Assembly (NCBI RefSeq): GCF_016925675.1
Contig: NZ_CP070506.1
Span: 928,501 to 992,500, forward strand
Direction: 5' to 3'
Origin: Pseudomonas hygromyciniae
GTDB lineage: Bacteria; Pseudomonadota; Gammaproteobacteria; Pseudomonadales; Pseudomonadaceae
DNA: 64,000 nucleotides
The position numbers and the translations under genes were made by a program. Positions 1 through 8,462 of the stretch are shown here, piece by piece. The stretch's first letter is position 1; every line of letters begins with the position of its first letter. Under the pieces are notes generated by a model. The model was not told where the DNA came from, searched no databases, and was given only the letters and a program-made list of their open reading frames with translations.

Positions 1-1846
1 TGAACGGCGTGCCGAACGGCAAGTCAGCCGGCAACAACTGGCGACGGCGCAGCGCGTCATCCAGGGTGCGTTGCTTGGCTTCCATATCACCGATCTGCCG
101 CCCGACCAGTTGCAGCTTGGCCGACAGCTGTTGCACGCGCTCGGTAAACGCATCGCTGGAGCGCTTCAACTCGTCCTGCGCGGCTTCCATCTGCGCCAGG
201 TGCTCCAGCTTCTCGCCTTCCTCGGCGCTCAGGGTCTGGCTGCGACGGAAGTCTTCCAGGGCTTTCTGCGCATCCAGCACTTGCTGGTACAGCGCTTCAG
301 TCTGGGTCTTGCTCGCCGCCCGGTCAGACGCTACCGCCTGCTGGGTTTTGAGTTGCTTGAGTTCTTTTTCCAGGCGCTCTTTCTGGTCGCGCAATGCCGC
401 ACGATCCGCCAGGGCTTGCAGAGCCGGCGGCTCGATATGCGAGATGTCGATGGACAGCCCCGGTACTTCAAAGCGCTCGCCCTTGAAACCATCGAGGATC
501 AGTTCCAGGGATTTGACCCACTGGCCGTCCTCATCCAGGGTGATGCCATGCTCGCCCAATGGCAGGCTGAACAGCGAACTGTTGAACAGGCGCATCAGAC
601 GTTCGACGTCCTGTTGCGAGAATTCTTCCCGCAGTTTGGCGTAGCTGTTGTTGTCGGCGTGATCGAGTTGCTGCTTGACCGACTTCAGGCGTTTTTCCAG
701 ATCGCGTAGGCGCTCATCCAGATCCTCGGCGCTGAACTGTCGCGACTGCGCCAGGGCGCCGGCCAGTTCATCGTGAGCATCCTTGGCCGCCAGCAGTTGC
801 TGCTCCAGGACCTTGACGTCATCCACCAGGGCAAAGCGATGCTTGAGCACCGACAACTCGCCCAGCCAGCGTTGAATACCAGTGATTTCCCGCTCCAGGC
901 GCATCAGCTCCTGGGTGCCGCCGCGCTGGTCGTTCTGCAGCGCGTCTTGCTCGTTGCGGTAGTGTTCGGCCTGGATTGTCAGCTCTTCCTTGCGTGCACT
1001 GGCGTAGTCCGACCAGGTGCCTAGCAACGAGTCGAGCAATGGCGACAAGCGATGCAGCTTGCCACGCAGGATATCGCGCTGTTTCACGCCATTGGCCAAG
1101 GCTTCGACCAAGGGGCCGGCGGCGACCAGGGAGTTGTAGTCCTGCTCCATGCGCCGCACATCGCGGAAGGCTTCTTCGCACGCCGCAATGTAATCGACGC
1201 TACCCGAGCGCAGGCTGTGCTCGAACGCATCGAGGAACAGCTGCTTGAGCTTGGCTGCGGTGATTTCGCGCATGTGCAGCAGGTTGATAAACAGTGCGCG
1301 GAAGGTCTTCAGGCTCTGCTCGCTGGTAGAACGCAGCGGAATCAGGGTCAGGTCCAGCGGGATCGAAGTATGGCCACCCACCAGCAAGCGTCGCAGTTCA
1401 TCGGGCTTGAGCTCATAGGCTTTCAGGCCTTCGCGCTCAAGGTTGGTGAACAGCTCTTTCTGGCGCAGGCAGGTGTCGTTTTTCTGATAGTGGGCCAGGT
1501 CCAGCTTGCCGGCGTAGGCAAAGAACTGGTGACCGAAGCCGCCACCCGGGCCGCGACCGACCACGCCGATCACATGTGGGCCGTGGGGCAGGGACACTTC
1601 GACAAGGATGTAGCTGGTGTCGGTGGCAAAGTAGAAGCGTCGCGACTGCTCAAGGGTGTACTTGCCGAAGCTCATGTCCGACATGCGTGCCAGGATCGGG
1701 AACTGCAAAGCGTTGATCGACGCCGATTTACCGAGGTTGTTCGCGCCATACACCGACAGCGGCTCTTCCAGCGGGAACAGGCCCAGGCTGTAGCCGGCGG
1801 TATTCAATAGGGCGAAGCGGCGAATGCCGTAGCGTTCCTTGCTCAT
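1..1846 (-). CDS. mksB: MksB, SMC-like ATPase of MksBEF condensin (partial, C-terminus outside window)
   Basis: About the first 615 residues of a MukB/MksB-like SMC ATPase are present; the gene runs off the left edge. The protein begins MSKERYGIRRFALLNTAGYS and has a Walker A motif GANNLGKS at residues 34-41. From roughly residue 300 it becomes a long charged, Leu/Gln-rich coiled coil, as expected for an SMC arm. Its start codon overlaps the mksE stop by 4 bp (ATGA), so the two are translationally coupled. MksBEF complexes condense and segregate the chromosome; related Wadjet (JetABCD) systems add a nuclease (MksG/JetD) and cut small circular DNA. Whether a fourth gene follows cannot be seen here. 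The family call is firm; the choice between housekeeping condensin and anti-plasmid system is open. Confidence 0.9.
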   Translation of the reverse strand, partial: MSKERYGIRRFALLNTAGYSLGLFPLEEPLSVYGANNLGKSASINALQFPILARMSDMSFGKYTLEQSRRFYFATDTSYILVEVSLPHGPHVIGVVGRGPGGGFGHQFFAYAGKLDLAHYQKNDTCLRQKELFTNLEREGLKAYELKPDELRRLLVGGHTSIPLDLTLIPLRSTSEQSLKTFRALFINLLHMREITAAKLKQLFLDAFEHSLRSGSVDYIAACEEAFRDVRRMEQDYNSLVAAGPLVEALANGVKQRDILRGKLHRLSPLLDSLLGTWSDYASARKEELTIQAEHYRNEQDALQNDQRGGTQELMRLEREITGIQRWLGELSVLKHRFALVDDVKVLEQQLLAAKDAHDELAGALAQSRQFSAEDLDERLRDLEKRLKSVKQQLDHADNNSYAKLREEFSQQDVERLMRLFNSSLFSLPLGEHGITLDEDGQWVKSLELILDGFKGERFEVPGLSIDISHIEPPALQALADRAALRDQKERLEKELKQLKTQQAVASDRAASKTQTEALYQQVLDAQKALEDFRRSQTLSAEEGEKLEHLAQMEAAQDELKRSSDAFTERVQQLSAKLQLVGRQIGDMEAKQRTLDDALRRRQLLPADLPFGTPF

Positions 1847-2550
1847 GCATCGGTCTCCTGTTCTTCGGCAATGGCGCGGGCCAGGGCGTCTTCCTCGCTT
1901 TGTGCTTCAAATTCGCTCAAGTCCAGCGGGTCATCGGTCTGCAGCAGTTTTTCATCGCTGTCTTCGTCGATGATCACCGGCGCCGGCAACGGCAGCACGC
2001 TGTGCACGCTGGCTGCCAGGTCGCGGTCAGCCTGGACCGATAGGCACACGTCGAGGAAACGGTGCATCGGTGGCAGGAAGCGATAAATACCGTTGTCTTC
2101 ACTGGCAAACCCGAGCTGGGTCATGCGGCGCATGATTTTTTCTTCCAGCTCCTCAACGGTCTGCACCTCGGCCTGGATAAACAGGTCACGGTACTTCTCC
2201 AGCAACGATGGCAATTCATCGCGGCCCAGGCTGCCACCATCGAGCACGGCAATCGGGTCGCGGCCCTGGTCGGCCAGGTGCTCGACGATGATGAAGGTAA
2301 ACAACGCCAGGCGCTGCGCGGTCTTGTTCACCTGCGCGGCGGCCACGGCAGTGTCCGGGACGAAGTAGTAGAACCCCCGGGTATCGCACACCAGCTCAAA
2401 GCCCAGGGCCTTGAACAGCGTGCGGTACTGGTCCTGGAAGTTCGACAATTGCGCGTACAACTCCGGGTCGCGGCGGCTGACGTGGTAACCCTTGAACAAC
2501 TCGCGAAAGATCGGCGCCAGTTGGGACAGTTCGGATAGATCAAGATGCAT
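1843..2550 (-). CDS. mksE: MksE, condensin accessory subunit
   Basis: A 235-residue protein beginning MHLDLSELSQLAPIFRELFK, with the paired winged-helix style of MukE/MksE and a strongly acidic C-terminal tail. I chose the ATG at 2550 rather than longer upstream starts because the protein then overlaps the mksF stop by only 11 bp and begins with the conserved leader of the family. MksE bridges the kleisin MksF and the SMC MksB. It sits between the two in a tight operon whose genes overlap, which matches the order in other pseudomonads. Confidence 0.88.
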   Translation of the reverse strand: MHLDLSELSQLAPIFRELFKGYHVSRRDPELYAQLSNFQDQYRTLFKALGFELVCDTRGFYYFVPDTAVAAAQVNKTAQRLALFTFIIVEHLADQGRDPIAVLDGGSLGRDELPSLLEKYRDLFIQAEVQTVEELEEKIMRRMTQLGFASEDNGIYRFLPPMHRFLDVCLSVQADRDLAASVHSVLPLPAPVIIDEDSDEKLLQTDDPLDLSEFEAQSEEDALARAIAEEQETDA

Positions 2551-3814
2551 GAGGTGTGCTCGCAGAGTGCTCGGCCGCGTCGCTGGCCGGGAGCAGGGCG
2601 AATGAGCGCAGGCTGACCTGGTGCTCGTGAGTATGGTAATCCCGGCGTTCCAGGCGCTCGCGCTTGAAACGCTTCTCCCGCGACAGGCGCGAGAACCAGT
2701 ACAGCAACTCGTCGGTGGCACCGTCCGGTTCCTGCTCCAGCAGCCAGGTCATCAGGTCCGGCATCGGCAGGGCGTCTTCGCAACGCTCCAGCATCTCCTT
2801 GACCGTACGCGGCGCACGCTGGGCTTCGCCCTTGTGGGATTTGTGCGCCTTGGGGAAACGCGCCGGTTTAGGTTCGAAGTTAGCCAGGGCATATACATAG
2901 GCTTCAACCTGGCTGGCACTGCCCAGGAAGGTGCTTTGTGGCCGGGTAAACATCGGCATCGCCGCTTGCGGCACCGCGTCCAGGCCCTTGCGTCGGATCG
3001 CCGACAGGGCCAGCGCCGCACCACGGGTCACGGCGTTGTGCCGGCGCGCCTCTTCGCGCAGCGGCAGCAGCAGCTCGCGGGCATGACGCAAGGTCAACTG
3101 GGCGCTGGTCTGCATTTCGAGGATGCGCGCGTGGGTGCGCAACAACATATCGTCGTCCACCAGGTGGCCCAGGCGCTGCTGCTCGGTGAGCATGCGCAGC
3201 AGCACGTTTTCCACCTTGCGTACGCCTTGTTCGAAGGCGCCGTCGGCATTCACCAGTTGAATCATCGGCTCGACGTACTCGTCCCAGGTCGCCAGGACCT
3301 CGGCATAGCGCTGGCGCAACGGGATTTGCCGGTCACTGGTCTTGGCGCGGTCGGCCACGGCAGCGAGGGCCTGTTCGTCGTTGGCGAGTTTTTTCAGCAC
3401 GTCGCGCACGCGCATGTCCAGCAGCCGCAGTTGGCGGGCCAGGTCATGGCCGTCGCGGATGTCGAAGGCGTCCTGGATATAACCGGCCAGGCGCTCGAGG
3501 TGGCGCAGGTAGGCTTCGATTTCCAGGCACAGGCCTAGCCGGTGCTCCTTGCGAAGATAGGCCAGGAAGTCATGGATCTGCGCGTTGAGCTCGAAACGGT
3601 TCGGGCTCTTGGCCACAGGCACCAGGATATCCAGGCGAATCCACACGTCCAGCAGGCTGGTGATGTCCTGTGGCGTGCTGTCCAGTTGTTGGGCGGCCAG
3701 TTGCGCGCGCAACTCGCCAAGGCTCAGGGTGCCTTGGTCGAAGTGTTCGCACAGTGGCTCAAGCAGGGCCCAGTGTTCGGCGAGGGCGCGCAAGACGCGC
3801 TTGGGTTCGATCAT
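2540..3814 (-). CDS. mksF: MksF, kleisin-like condensin subunit
   Basis: A 424-residue protein beginning MIEPKRVLRALAEHWALLEP. It is predicted to be almost all helical and charged, and is the first gene of the mksF-mksE-mksB operon. MksF is the kleisin that closes the SMC ring by joining the MksB heads. It ends in an unstructured Ala/Ser-rich tail. Position, length and operon order agree with the Pseudomonas Mks condensin. The 190 bp upstream, shared with divergent holD, must carry the operon promoter; I could not assign boxes with confidence. Confidence 0.85.
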   Translation of the reverse strand: MIEPKRVLRALAEHWALLEPLCEHFDQGTLSLGELRAQLAAQQLDSTPQDITSLLDVWIRLDILVPVAKSPNRFELNAQIHDFLAYLRKEHRLGLCLEIEAYLRHLERLAGYIQDAFDIRDGHDLARQLRLLDMRVRDVLKKLANDEQALAAVADRAKTSDRQIPLRQRYAEVLATWDEYVEPMIQLVNADGAFEQGVRKVENVLLRMLTEQQRLGHLVDDDMLLRTHARILEMQTSAQLTLRHARELLLPLREEARRHNAVTRGAALALSAIRRKGLDAVPQAAMPMFTRPQSTFLGSASQVEAYVYALANFEPKPARFPKAHKSHKGEAQRAPRTVKEMLERCEDALPMPDLMTWLLEQEPDGATDELLYWFSRLSREKRFKRERLERRDYHTHEHQVSLRSFALLPASDAAEHSASTPHAS

Positions 3815-4003
3815 CGGAATGGCCGGCTGGTTGGCGATTAAAAGCAGCGATTGTACTGCATCAGACGCGGGATTTATCCACAGCCGGTCAGGGCGCCTTC
3901 GCGATGGGCGGTCAGGAATGCAGAGAAAAGCATCAACGGTGGGCGATCATCGTCGAAGGGCGGTAGAATCCACGCTCTTTAGTTATCCACAAGTGGCCGA
4001 GCC

Positions 4004-4795
4004 TTGCTTATCGAGTCCCGACGTCGCGCTTACTTGACCGCCATGCAGGTGGTCAACTGGCTGCCGCGCACCGAATTGCCCTTTGCCGCCCCGTCGCGGC
4101 CCGAACTGCTGCAAGCGCTGGAACCGTTCGAGCCATTCGACGCCTCGGGCGAGGAAGCAGCGGCGCCGGTTGCGGTGGTCAAGCCCGCGGCTGAAGCAGC
4201 CGTGCGGCCATCGGAGCGGGTCAAGATCGAAGTGCCACGCCCTTCGACGGCGCCCAAGCCCGTTGCAGCGGCTGACGATACCCCGGCCCCGGTGGCCAAG
4301 GCCCCGGTCGTACCGCCACCGCGTTTTGCCTTGCAACTGTTGCGGGCCGGGCGCTGTTTGGTGTTGGTGGAGTTGCCGACCGGCGAACGTTTCCAGGCCC
4401 GCGATCCTGCCTATCTGCTGCTCAAGGACATGCTGCGCGCCGCCGGCCTGCCCGACAGCCCGCAGATCGTCGGCGAGCCCGTGCGCTGGCCGCTGCTGGT
4501 GCGCGGCAATATGGACCAGGGGCCGGACGCCGCACGTGACTTCGTGCAAGGCTTTGTTTCGGCCCGCCTGGAAGATGAACCCTGCGTGTGCCTGTGGCTG
4601 ATCGGTCTGCCTGCCGTGCGATTTGCCGGCGAAGCCAATGCCGAGGCCTGGTACCGCGAACTGCAGGTCGAAGGCCTGGGCTCGGTCTGGGCCTTGCCGG
4701 GCCTGGAATTATTAATGGAAGAGCCACAGCGTAAGGCTGATGTCTGGCAAGCCATGCGCCGGCTGATGGCGCGCTGGAAAACAACCGATGAGTGA
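4004..4795 (+). CDS. holD: DNA polymerase III psi subunit, divergent HolD
   Basis: A 263-residue protein usually listed as hypothetical. Its N-terminal SRRRAYLTAMQVVNWLPRTE resembles the chi-binding N-terminus of E. coli HolD (SRRDWQLQQLGITQWSLRRP). The C-terminal stretch LPGLELLMEEPQRKADVWQAM resembles HolD's P-A-L-T-D-L-R-A-N-P-x-A-R-A-A-L-W segment. Between them lies a Pro/Ala-rich linker of about 90 residues that E. coli lacks. The start is a TTG: an in-frame stop lies 24 bp upstream and the first ATG would delete the conserved N-terminus. It overlaps rimI by 8 bp, reproducing the holD-rimI order of E. coli. Psi links the clamp loader to chi and SSB. A cryptic pseudomonad psi has been described before; the match here is by eye. 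Confidence 0.72.
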   Translation: MLIESRRRAYLTAMQVVNWLPRTELPFAAPSRPELLQALEPFEPFDASGEEAAAPVAVVKPAAEAAVRPSERVKIEVPRPSTAPKPVAAADDTPAPVAKAPVVPPPRFALQLLRAGRCLVLVELPTGERFQARDPAYLLLKDMLRAAGLPDSPQIVGEPVRWPLLVRGNMDQGPDAARDFVQGFVSARLEDEPCVCLWLIGLPAVRFAGEANAEAWYRELQVEGLGSVWALPGLELLMEEPQRKADVWQAMRRLMARWKTTDE

Positions 4796-5240
4796 GGCTT
4801 TATCCTTCCGCCCGATGACCGAGGCTGACCTCGACGCCGTGCTGAAAATCGAATACGCGGCGTTCAGCCACCCCTGGACCCGTGGCATCTTTCTCGACGG
4901 GCTGGGCAAGTACCAGATCTGGTTGATGTTCGAAGGCGAGCAACAGGTGGGCCACGGGGTGGTGCAGATCATCCTCGATGAAGCGCATTTGTTGAACATT
5001 ACCGTCAAACCGGAAAACCAGGGCCGTGGCCTGGGCCTGGCGCTTCTGGAGCACCTGATGTCCCGCGCCTATGCCGCCAACGCCCGGGAGTGCTTCCTGG
5101 AAGTGCGCGACAGCAATACCGGCGCGTTCCGCCTGTATGAACGCTACGGTTTCAACGAAATCGGCCGTCGCCGCGATTACTACCCTGCCGTCGGTGGTCG
5201 CGAAGACGCAGTCGTCATGGCTTGCACCCTAGTCGACTAA
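4788..5240 (+). CDS. rimI: RimI, ribosomal protein bS18 N-terminal alanine acetyltransferase
   Basis: A 150-residue GNAT enzyme of the length usual for RimI. The acetyl-CoA binding loop V-x-P-x-x-Q-G-R-G-L-G lies near residues 73-83, followed by EVRDSNTGAFRLYERYGF, the RimI substrate-binding region. It acetylates the N-terminal alanine of ribosomal protein bS18 and other proteins. The ATG overlaps the end of holD, so translation is likely coupled. Confidence 0.93.
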   Translation: MSEALSFRPMTEADLDAVLKIEYAAFSHPWTRGIFLDGLGKYQIWLMFEGEQQVGHGVVQIILDEAHLLNITVKPENQGRGLGLALLEHLMSRAYAANARECFLEVRDSNTGAFRLYERYGFNEIGRRRDYYPAVGGREDAVVMACTLVD

Positions 5241-5280
5241 ACACCCGACCCCCTGTAGGCGCTGGCAAGGGCCAGGTGTA

Positions 5281-5691
5281 TCAGCGGTTGCCGTCTATCG
5301 GGTCAATATCGGCCAACTCAGCCTCATCCAACCCATTGCCGCCGCCTATCTCATCTTCATCGACGATACTCAGGTCCCAATCGGCCTGTTCGCCGTCACC
5401 TTCTTCCCGGGCATCCCGCGCGCCATCTTCATGGATCAGGGTTTCGGGGCTCATATCATCATCCGTGGGCTCATGATCCGCCGTCGAAGCCCCCGTCATC
5501 CCGGCCTCGCGCACCCGTTCGTCGGGTATCAGGTGCTCGCGCTCAGCACGGGGGATCTCATCGCCGATTTCCGCCGTCGGCTCCTGCTCGTCAAAGTCCA
5601 GCTCTCGCATCGAGCCCATGCGATCTTCGTTGTCATCTATCGGCTCGGGCTGCGTAGCGCCATACGGACGTCGTGATTGCGTCATGGTCAA
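5281..5691 (-). CDS. Acidic, disordered conserved Pseudomonas protein
   Basis: A 136-residue, extremely acidic protein rich in Asp, Glu and Gly with no hydrophobic core (for example ADWDLSIVDEDEIGGGNG). It is almost certainly intrinsically disordered. A gene of this type lies between rimI and the carbonic anhydrase gene in other pseudomonads, which supports it being real although no function is known. It faces rimI tail to tail with a 40-bp gap. Two ATGs start the frame (residues 1 and 3). Confidence 0.65.
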   Translation of the reverse strand: MTMTQSRRPYGATQPEPIDDNEDRMGSMRELDFDEQEPTAEIGDEIPRAEREHLIPDERVREAGMTGASTADHEPTDDDMSPETLIHEDGARDAREEGDGEQADWDLSIVDEDEIGGGNGLDEAELADIDPIDGNR

Positions 5692-5824
5692 TCCTCATGC
5701 TGTGGGGCTTATAGTGTGTGGACAGGCTCGGCGCTCCAAAGATTCAAGCTAATTTGCGTGCGGCGTGACCTGGGCGAGCGGTTGTCAGTCACAAAACTGC
5801 GCATCATTCCTGAGGCTTTCCCTG

Positions 5825-6469
5825 ATGAACGAACTACAAGACCTGCTTGATAACAACGAACGCTGGGCGGATGCGATCAAACAGGAAGATCCCGAATTCT
5901 TCGCCAAGCTCGCCCGCCAGCAGACCCCAGAGTATCTGTGGATCGGCTGTTCGGACGCCCGGGTGCCTGCCAACGAGATCGTCGGCATGCTGCCTGGCGA
6001 CCTGTTTGTACACCGCAACGTGGCCAACGTGGTGCTGCACACCGACCTCAACTGCCTGTCGGTGATCCAGTACGCGGTGGATGTGCTCAAGGTCAAACAT
6101 ATCCTGGTCACCGGCCACTACGGCTGCGGCGGCGTGCGTGCTTCGATGCAGGACCGCCAGTTTGGCCTGATCGACGGTTGGCTGCGCTCGATCCGCGACC
6201 TGTACTACGAGAACCGCGAAGTGTTGGCCCAGTTGCCCACCGAAGAAGAACGCGTTGATCGCCTGTGTGAACTCAACGTCATCCAGCAAGTGGCCAATGT
6301 CGGTCACACCAGCATTGTGCAGAACGCCTGGCACCGCGGGCAGAGCCTATCGATCCACGGTTGCATTTACGGCATCAAGGACGGTCGCTGGAAAAGCCTC
6401 AACGCCACCATCACCGGGTTCGAGCAACTGCCGCCGCAGTACCGCCTTCGCCCGATAGAGGCGATTTAA
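5825..6469 (+). CDS. can: Beta-class carbonic anhydrase
   Basis: A 214-residue beta-carbonic anhydrase interconverting CO2 and bicarbonate in the cytoplasm. The zinc ligands and the Asp-Arg dyad fall at the E. coli Can positions: C42, D44 and R46 in WIGCSDAR, and H98 and C101 in GHYGCGG. The ATG at 5825 starts MNELQDLLDNNERWA; upstream in-frame codons would add a non-homologous extension. It converges on the SET-domain gene with 4 bp of overlap. Confidence 0.95.
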   Translation: MNELQDLLDNNERWADAIKQEDPEFFAKLARQQTPEYLWIGCSDARVPANEIVGMLPGDLFVHRNVANVVLHTDLNCLSVIQYAVDVLKVKHILVTGHYGCGGVRASMQDRQFGLIDGWLRSIRDLYYENREVLAQLPTEEERVDRLCELNVIQQVANVGHTSIVQNAWHRGQSLSIHGCIYGIKDGRWKSLNATITGFEQLPPQYRLRPIEAI

Positions 6470-6990
6470 TAGCGTTTGCGTTGGCGCCACTGTTCCATGA
6501 ACAGTTGGCCTTGCGGGTTCAGCGGCTCTTTTGCGCCGGTGATCCAGCCGCGGCAGTTACCGGCACCGCAGCGGCAAGCGAACTGGCGGAACAGCACATC
6601 TTCGGTGGTGGCGTAATCCATCGTCAGCAGCGTGCCGGGGCGAATGGCCTGGATCGACCATAGCTCCAGTTCGCTGATGTCGAGAAACACATTCGGATCG
6701 CACGAATGCAGGAGCAGGCCGCTGAACCACGGGTCGTACAAGTGGATGCGCGACGATATCTGCAGCGTATGCAAGTGCCGTTCGCCCAATGCGTACCCGG
6801 AGATCTTCGCAATACGTATACGGCTGTCGAAGGCGACGCGGGTCTTGATGCCGGTTCCGCGACCATTGCGGGTGCTTACGACCTCGAACTGCCGGGGCGA
6901 GGGGTAACCTTTTTTGGCCAGCAGGTTGGCGAAGGGATAAATACAGTCGATCGCATCAGTTGGCGCATCTTCCATGACTTGGGTTTTCAT
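6466..6990 (-). CDS. SET-domain protein, putative lysine methyltransferase
   Basis: A 174-residue protein with the hallmarks of a compact SET domain: HSCDPN at residues 95-100 (the NHSCxPN motif with the first Asn replaced), MDYATTE at 124-130 contributing the catalytic-site DY, and a post-SET cluster with C139, C141 and C146 that would bind zinc with a further cysteine. SET proteins use S-adenosylmethionine to methylate lysines. Substrates of such short bacterial versions are mostly unknown. It could start at M1 or M6. It lies alone, tail to tail with can. Confidence 0.8.
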   Translation of the reverse strand: MKTQVMEDAPTDAIDCIYPFANLLAKKGYPSPRQFEVVSTRNGRGTGIKTRVAFDSRIRIAKISGYALGERHLHTLQISSRIHLYDPWFSGLLLHSCDPNVFLDISELELWSIQAIRPGTLLTMDYATTEDVLFRQFACRCGAGNCRGWITGAKEPLNPQGQLFMEQWRQRKRY

Positions 6991-7072
6991 AGCGTTCCTT
7001 GTCGGGCTGCATCGACCTCCTGATGTTGGTGTAACTGCCAGTCATGCAGCAAATGGGCACGATCCAAGATTT

Positions 7073-7137
7073 ACGCAAGTTGCAGCCGATATCTACTGTC
7101 AAATCTGACAGTAGATATCGGCGTTTTTTTGCGTAAG
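7073..7137 (+). terminator. Perfect 17-bp-stem hairpin with T-run, nested in a larger palindrome
   Basis: The stem GCCGATATCTACTGTCA (7085-7101) pairs perfectly with 7106-7122 across a 4-nt loop and is followed by a run of seven T on the plus strand. An outer TTACGCAA/TTGCGTAA pair flanks it. On the plus strand this is a strong intrinsic terminator, yet no plus-strand gene ends here: the last, can, ends about 600 bp upstream, and both neighbouring genes are on the minus strand. On the minus strand an A-run precedes the stem and there is no T-run after it. Confidence 0.7.
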
Positions 7138-7159
7138 CCAATACTCACAAGCAGGACGC

Positions 7160-8338
7160 TTAAAGGGCGGGGGCTGGCACAGACGCTTCTGGCAGCGGGC
7201 TTTTCAGACGCTTGAGCTGAGTCCTCATTGTGACGGTGGCGCATTTTTCCCTGGCCTGGTCGCCGGACAGTTCGCGAATCGAGGTGTAGAACAGCTCGCA
7301 AGTCTGTTCCTTGCGTGTTACCTGCCAGGTATTCATGCAGCCCTTGAGCAACACGTTGGGGTCGCTGGCCGGCTTCTGGCCCATGCCGGCCTGCCAGCAG
7401 GCCGCGCTCAGGTCCTGGCCCATGACTTTCAGACCGGCCTCGTCGGCCTTCTGTTCGTCACCGTCGTCACCGTCGTAGCTGTCCGGGTTGGCGGCGTACC
7501 AGATGTAACTGGGGTGATTGGCCCCCAGTACTGCGACTTTGCTGCCTTCGGCCGGGCTGATCTGCGCCAGGTCCAATACCCCGAGGGTTTGCCCGTACTG
7601 TTGCTGGATCCAGCTGCGCACGGGCGCGCCGAAGGCGACCATTGGCAATGAGCCTGTGGGGTGCAAACTCAGTTCCCGGACAATCCGGGTCTGGTACTCG
7701 CTGAAATAGCCGTAGACACCTTCCAGGTCCTTGCCCGCCGACGAGGGCGCGGCAATTGGCGCAATATCGATAATGGTCTGGTATTCCGGGGTCTGGGTTG
7801 CCGGTATCCCGTTGGCGGTCAGCAACGTAGCCCAGCGATCGGTGGTGGCGGACTCCAGATAGTCCTGGTAATGAGTCAGGGAATAATCCGGCGGGAAATG
7901 CATCAACTCGATGCTCTTGCGGTTCTCCAGGGCCATGCCCAACGGCAGGAACAGGTACCAGCTAAATTGCCACTTGCCCTCGCGGTTGAGCCGGCTGGCG
8001 CCCTCATAGGCCAGGTCGGCGGTGTTCAGCAACGCAGTCAGGGGTTGGCCATAGCCATCGGGCACGCCGGTAAAGTGGGCCAACACCTGATCCTGTCGGG
8101 CTTTCACGCTGACCCTGGCGCGGCTGTAGCCATCTCGCTGCAGGCTCTGGGTCAGGTAATGCTCCACCGTCTGCTCCAGCGTCCATGGCCGAAAACAGAT
8201 CACCCCGCAATTGTTGGGGTAGGCGAACAATTGCGTGACCCGTTGCGCGCTGCCCAGATTGAGTTCGACATCAGCGTGTAGGACCGTGCTCAAGGTGAGT
8301 ACGGCGAAGGTGAAGGACAGCCTGATCAGTTTAAACAT
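7160..8338 (-). CDS. Exported protein of unknown function
   Basis: A 392-residue protein with a clear Sec signal peptide (MFKLIRLSFTFAVLTLSTVLHA, cleavage near residue 22). The mature part has several Cys residues that could pair in the periplasm, and no membrane segment after the leader. I do not recognise a family. It stands alone between the SET-domain gene and the AtoE-type transporter, so context gives no role. Confidence 0.7.
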   Translation of the reverse strand: MFKLIRLSFTFAVLTLSTVLHADVELNLGSAQRVTQLFAYPNNCGVICFRPWTLEQTVEHYLTQSLQRDGYSRARVSVKARQDQVLAHFTGVPDGYGQPLTALLNTADLAYEGASRLNREGKWQFSWYLFLPLGMALENRKSIELMHFPPDYSLTHYQDYLESATTDRWATLLTANGIPATQTPEYQTIIDIAPIAAPSSAGKDLEGVYGYFSEYQTRIVRELSLHPTGSLPMVAFGAPVRSWIQQQYGQTLGVLDLAQISPAEGSKVAVLGANHPSYIWYAANPDSYDGDDGDEQKADEAGLKVMGQDLSAACWQAGMGQKPASDPNVLLKGCMNTWQVTRKEQTCELFYTSIRELSGDQAREKCATVTMRTQLKRLKSPLPEASVPAPAL

Positions 8339-8462
8339 AGGTGTTTCCTTGTCAGCTAAAGCCCGTCTGCGCGGGATGAATGCCCACCCTCACACAGTAG
8401 CGGCTGACCGGGAAAATGCGTCGGGAAATGCGCTTTTTTGCATCCCCCGACACCACTGGCCC

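Noticed and set aside
1..3814. Wadjet anti-plasmid system
   Set aside because: Only the SMC, kleisin and MukE-like genes are visible; no JetD/MksG nuclease can be seen, so the neutral MksBEF call is used.
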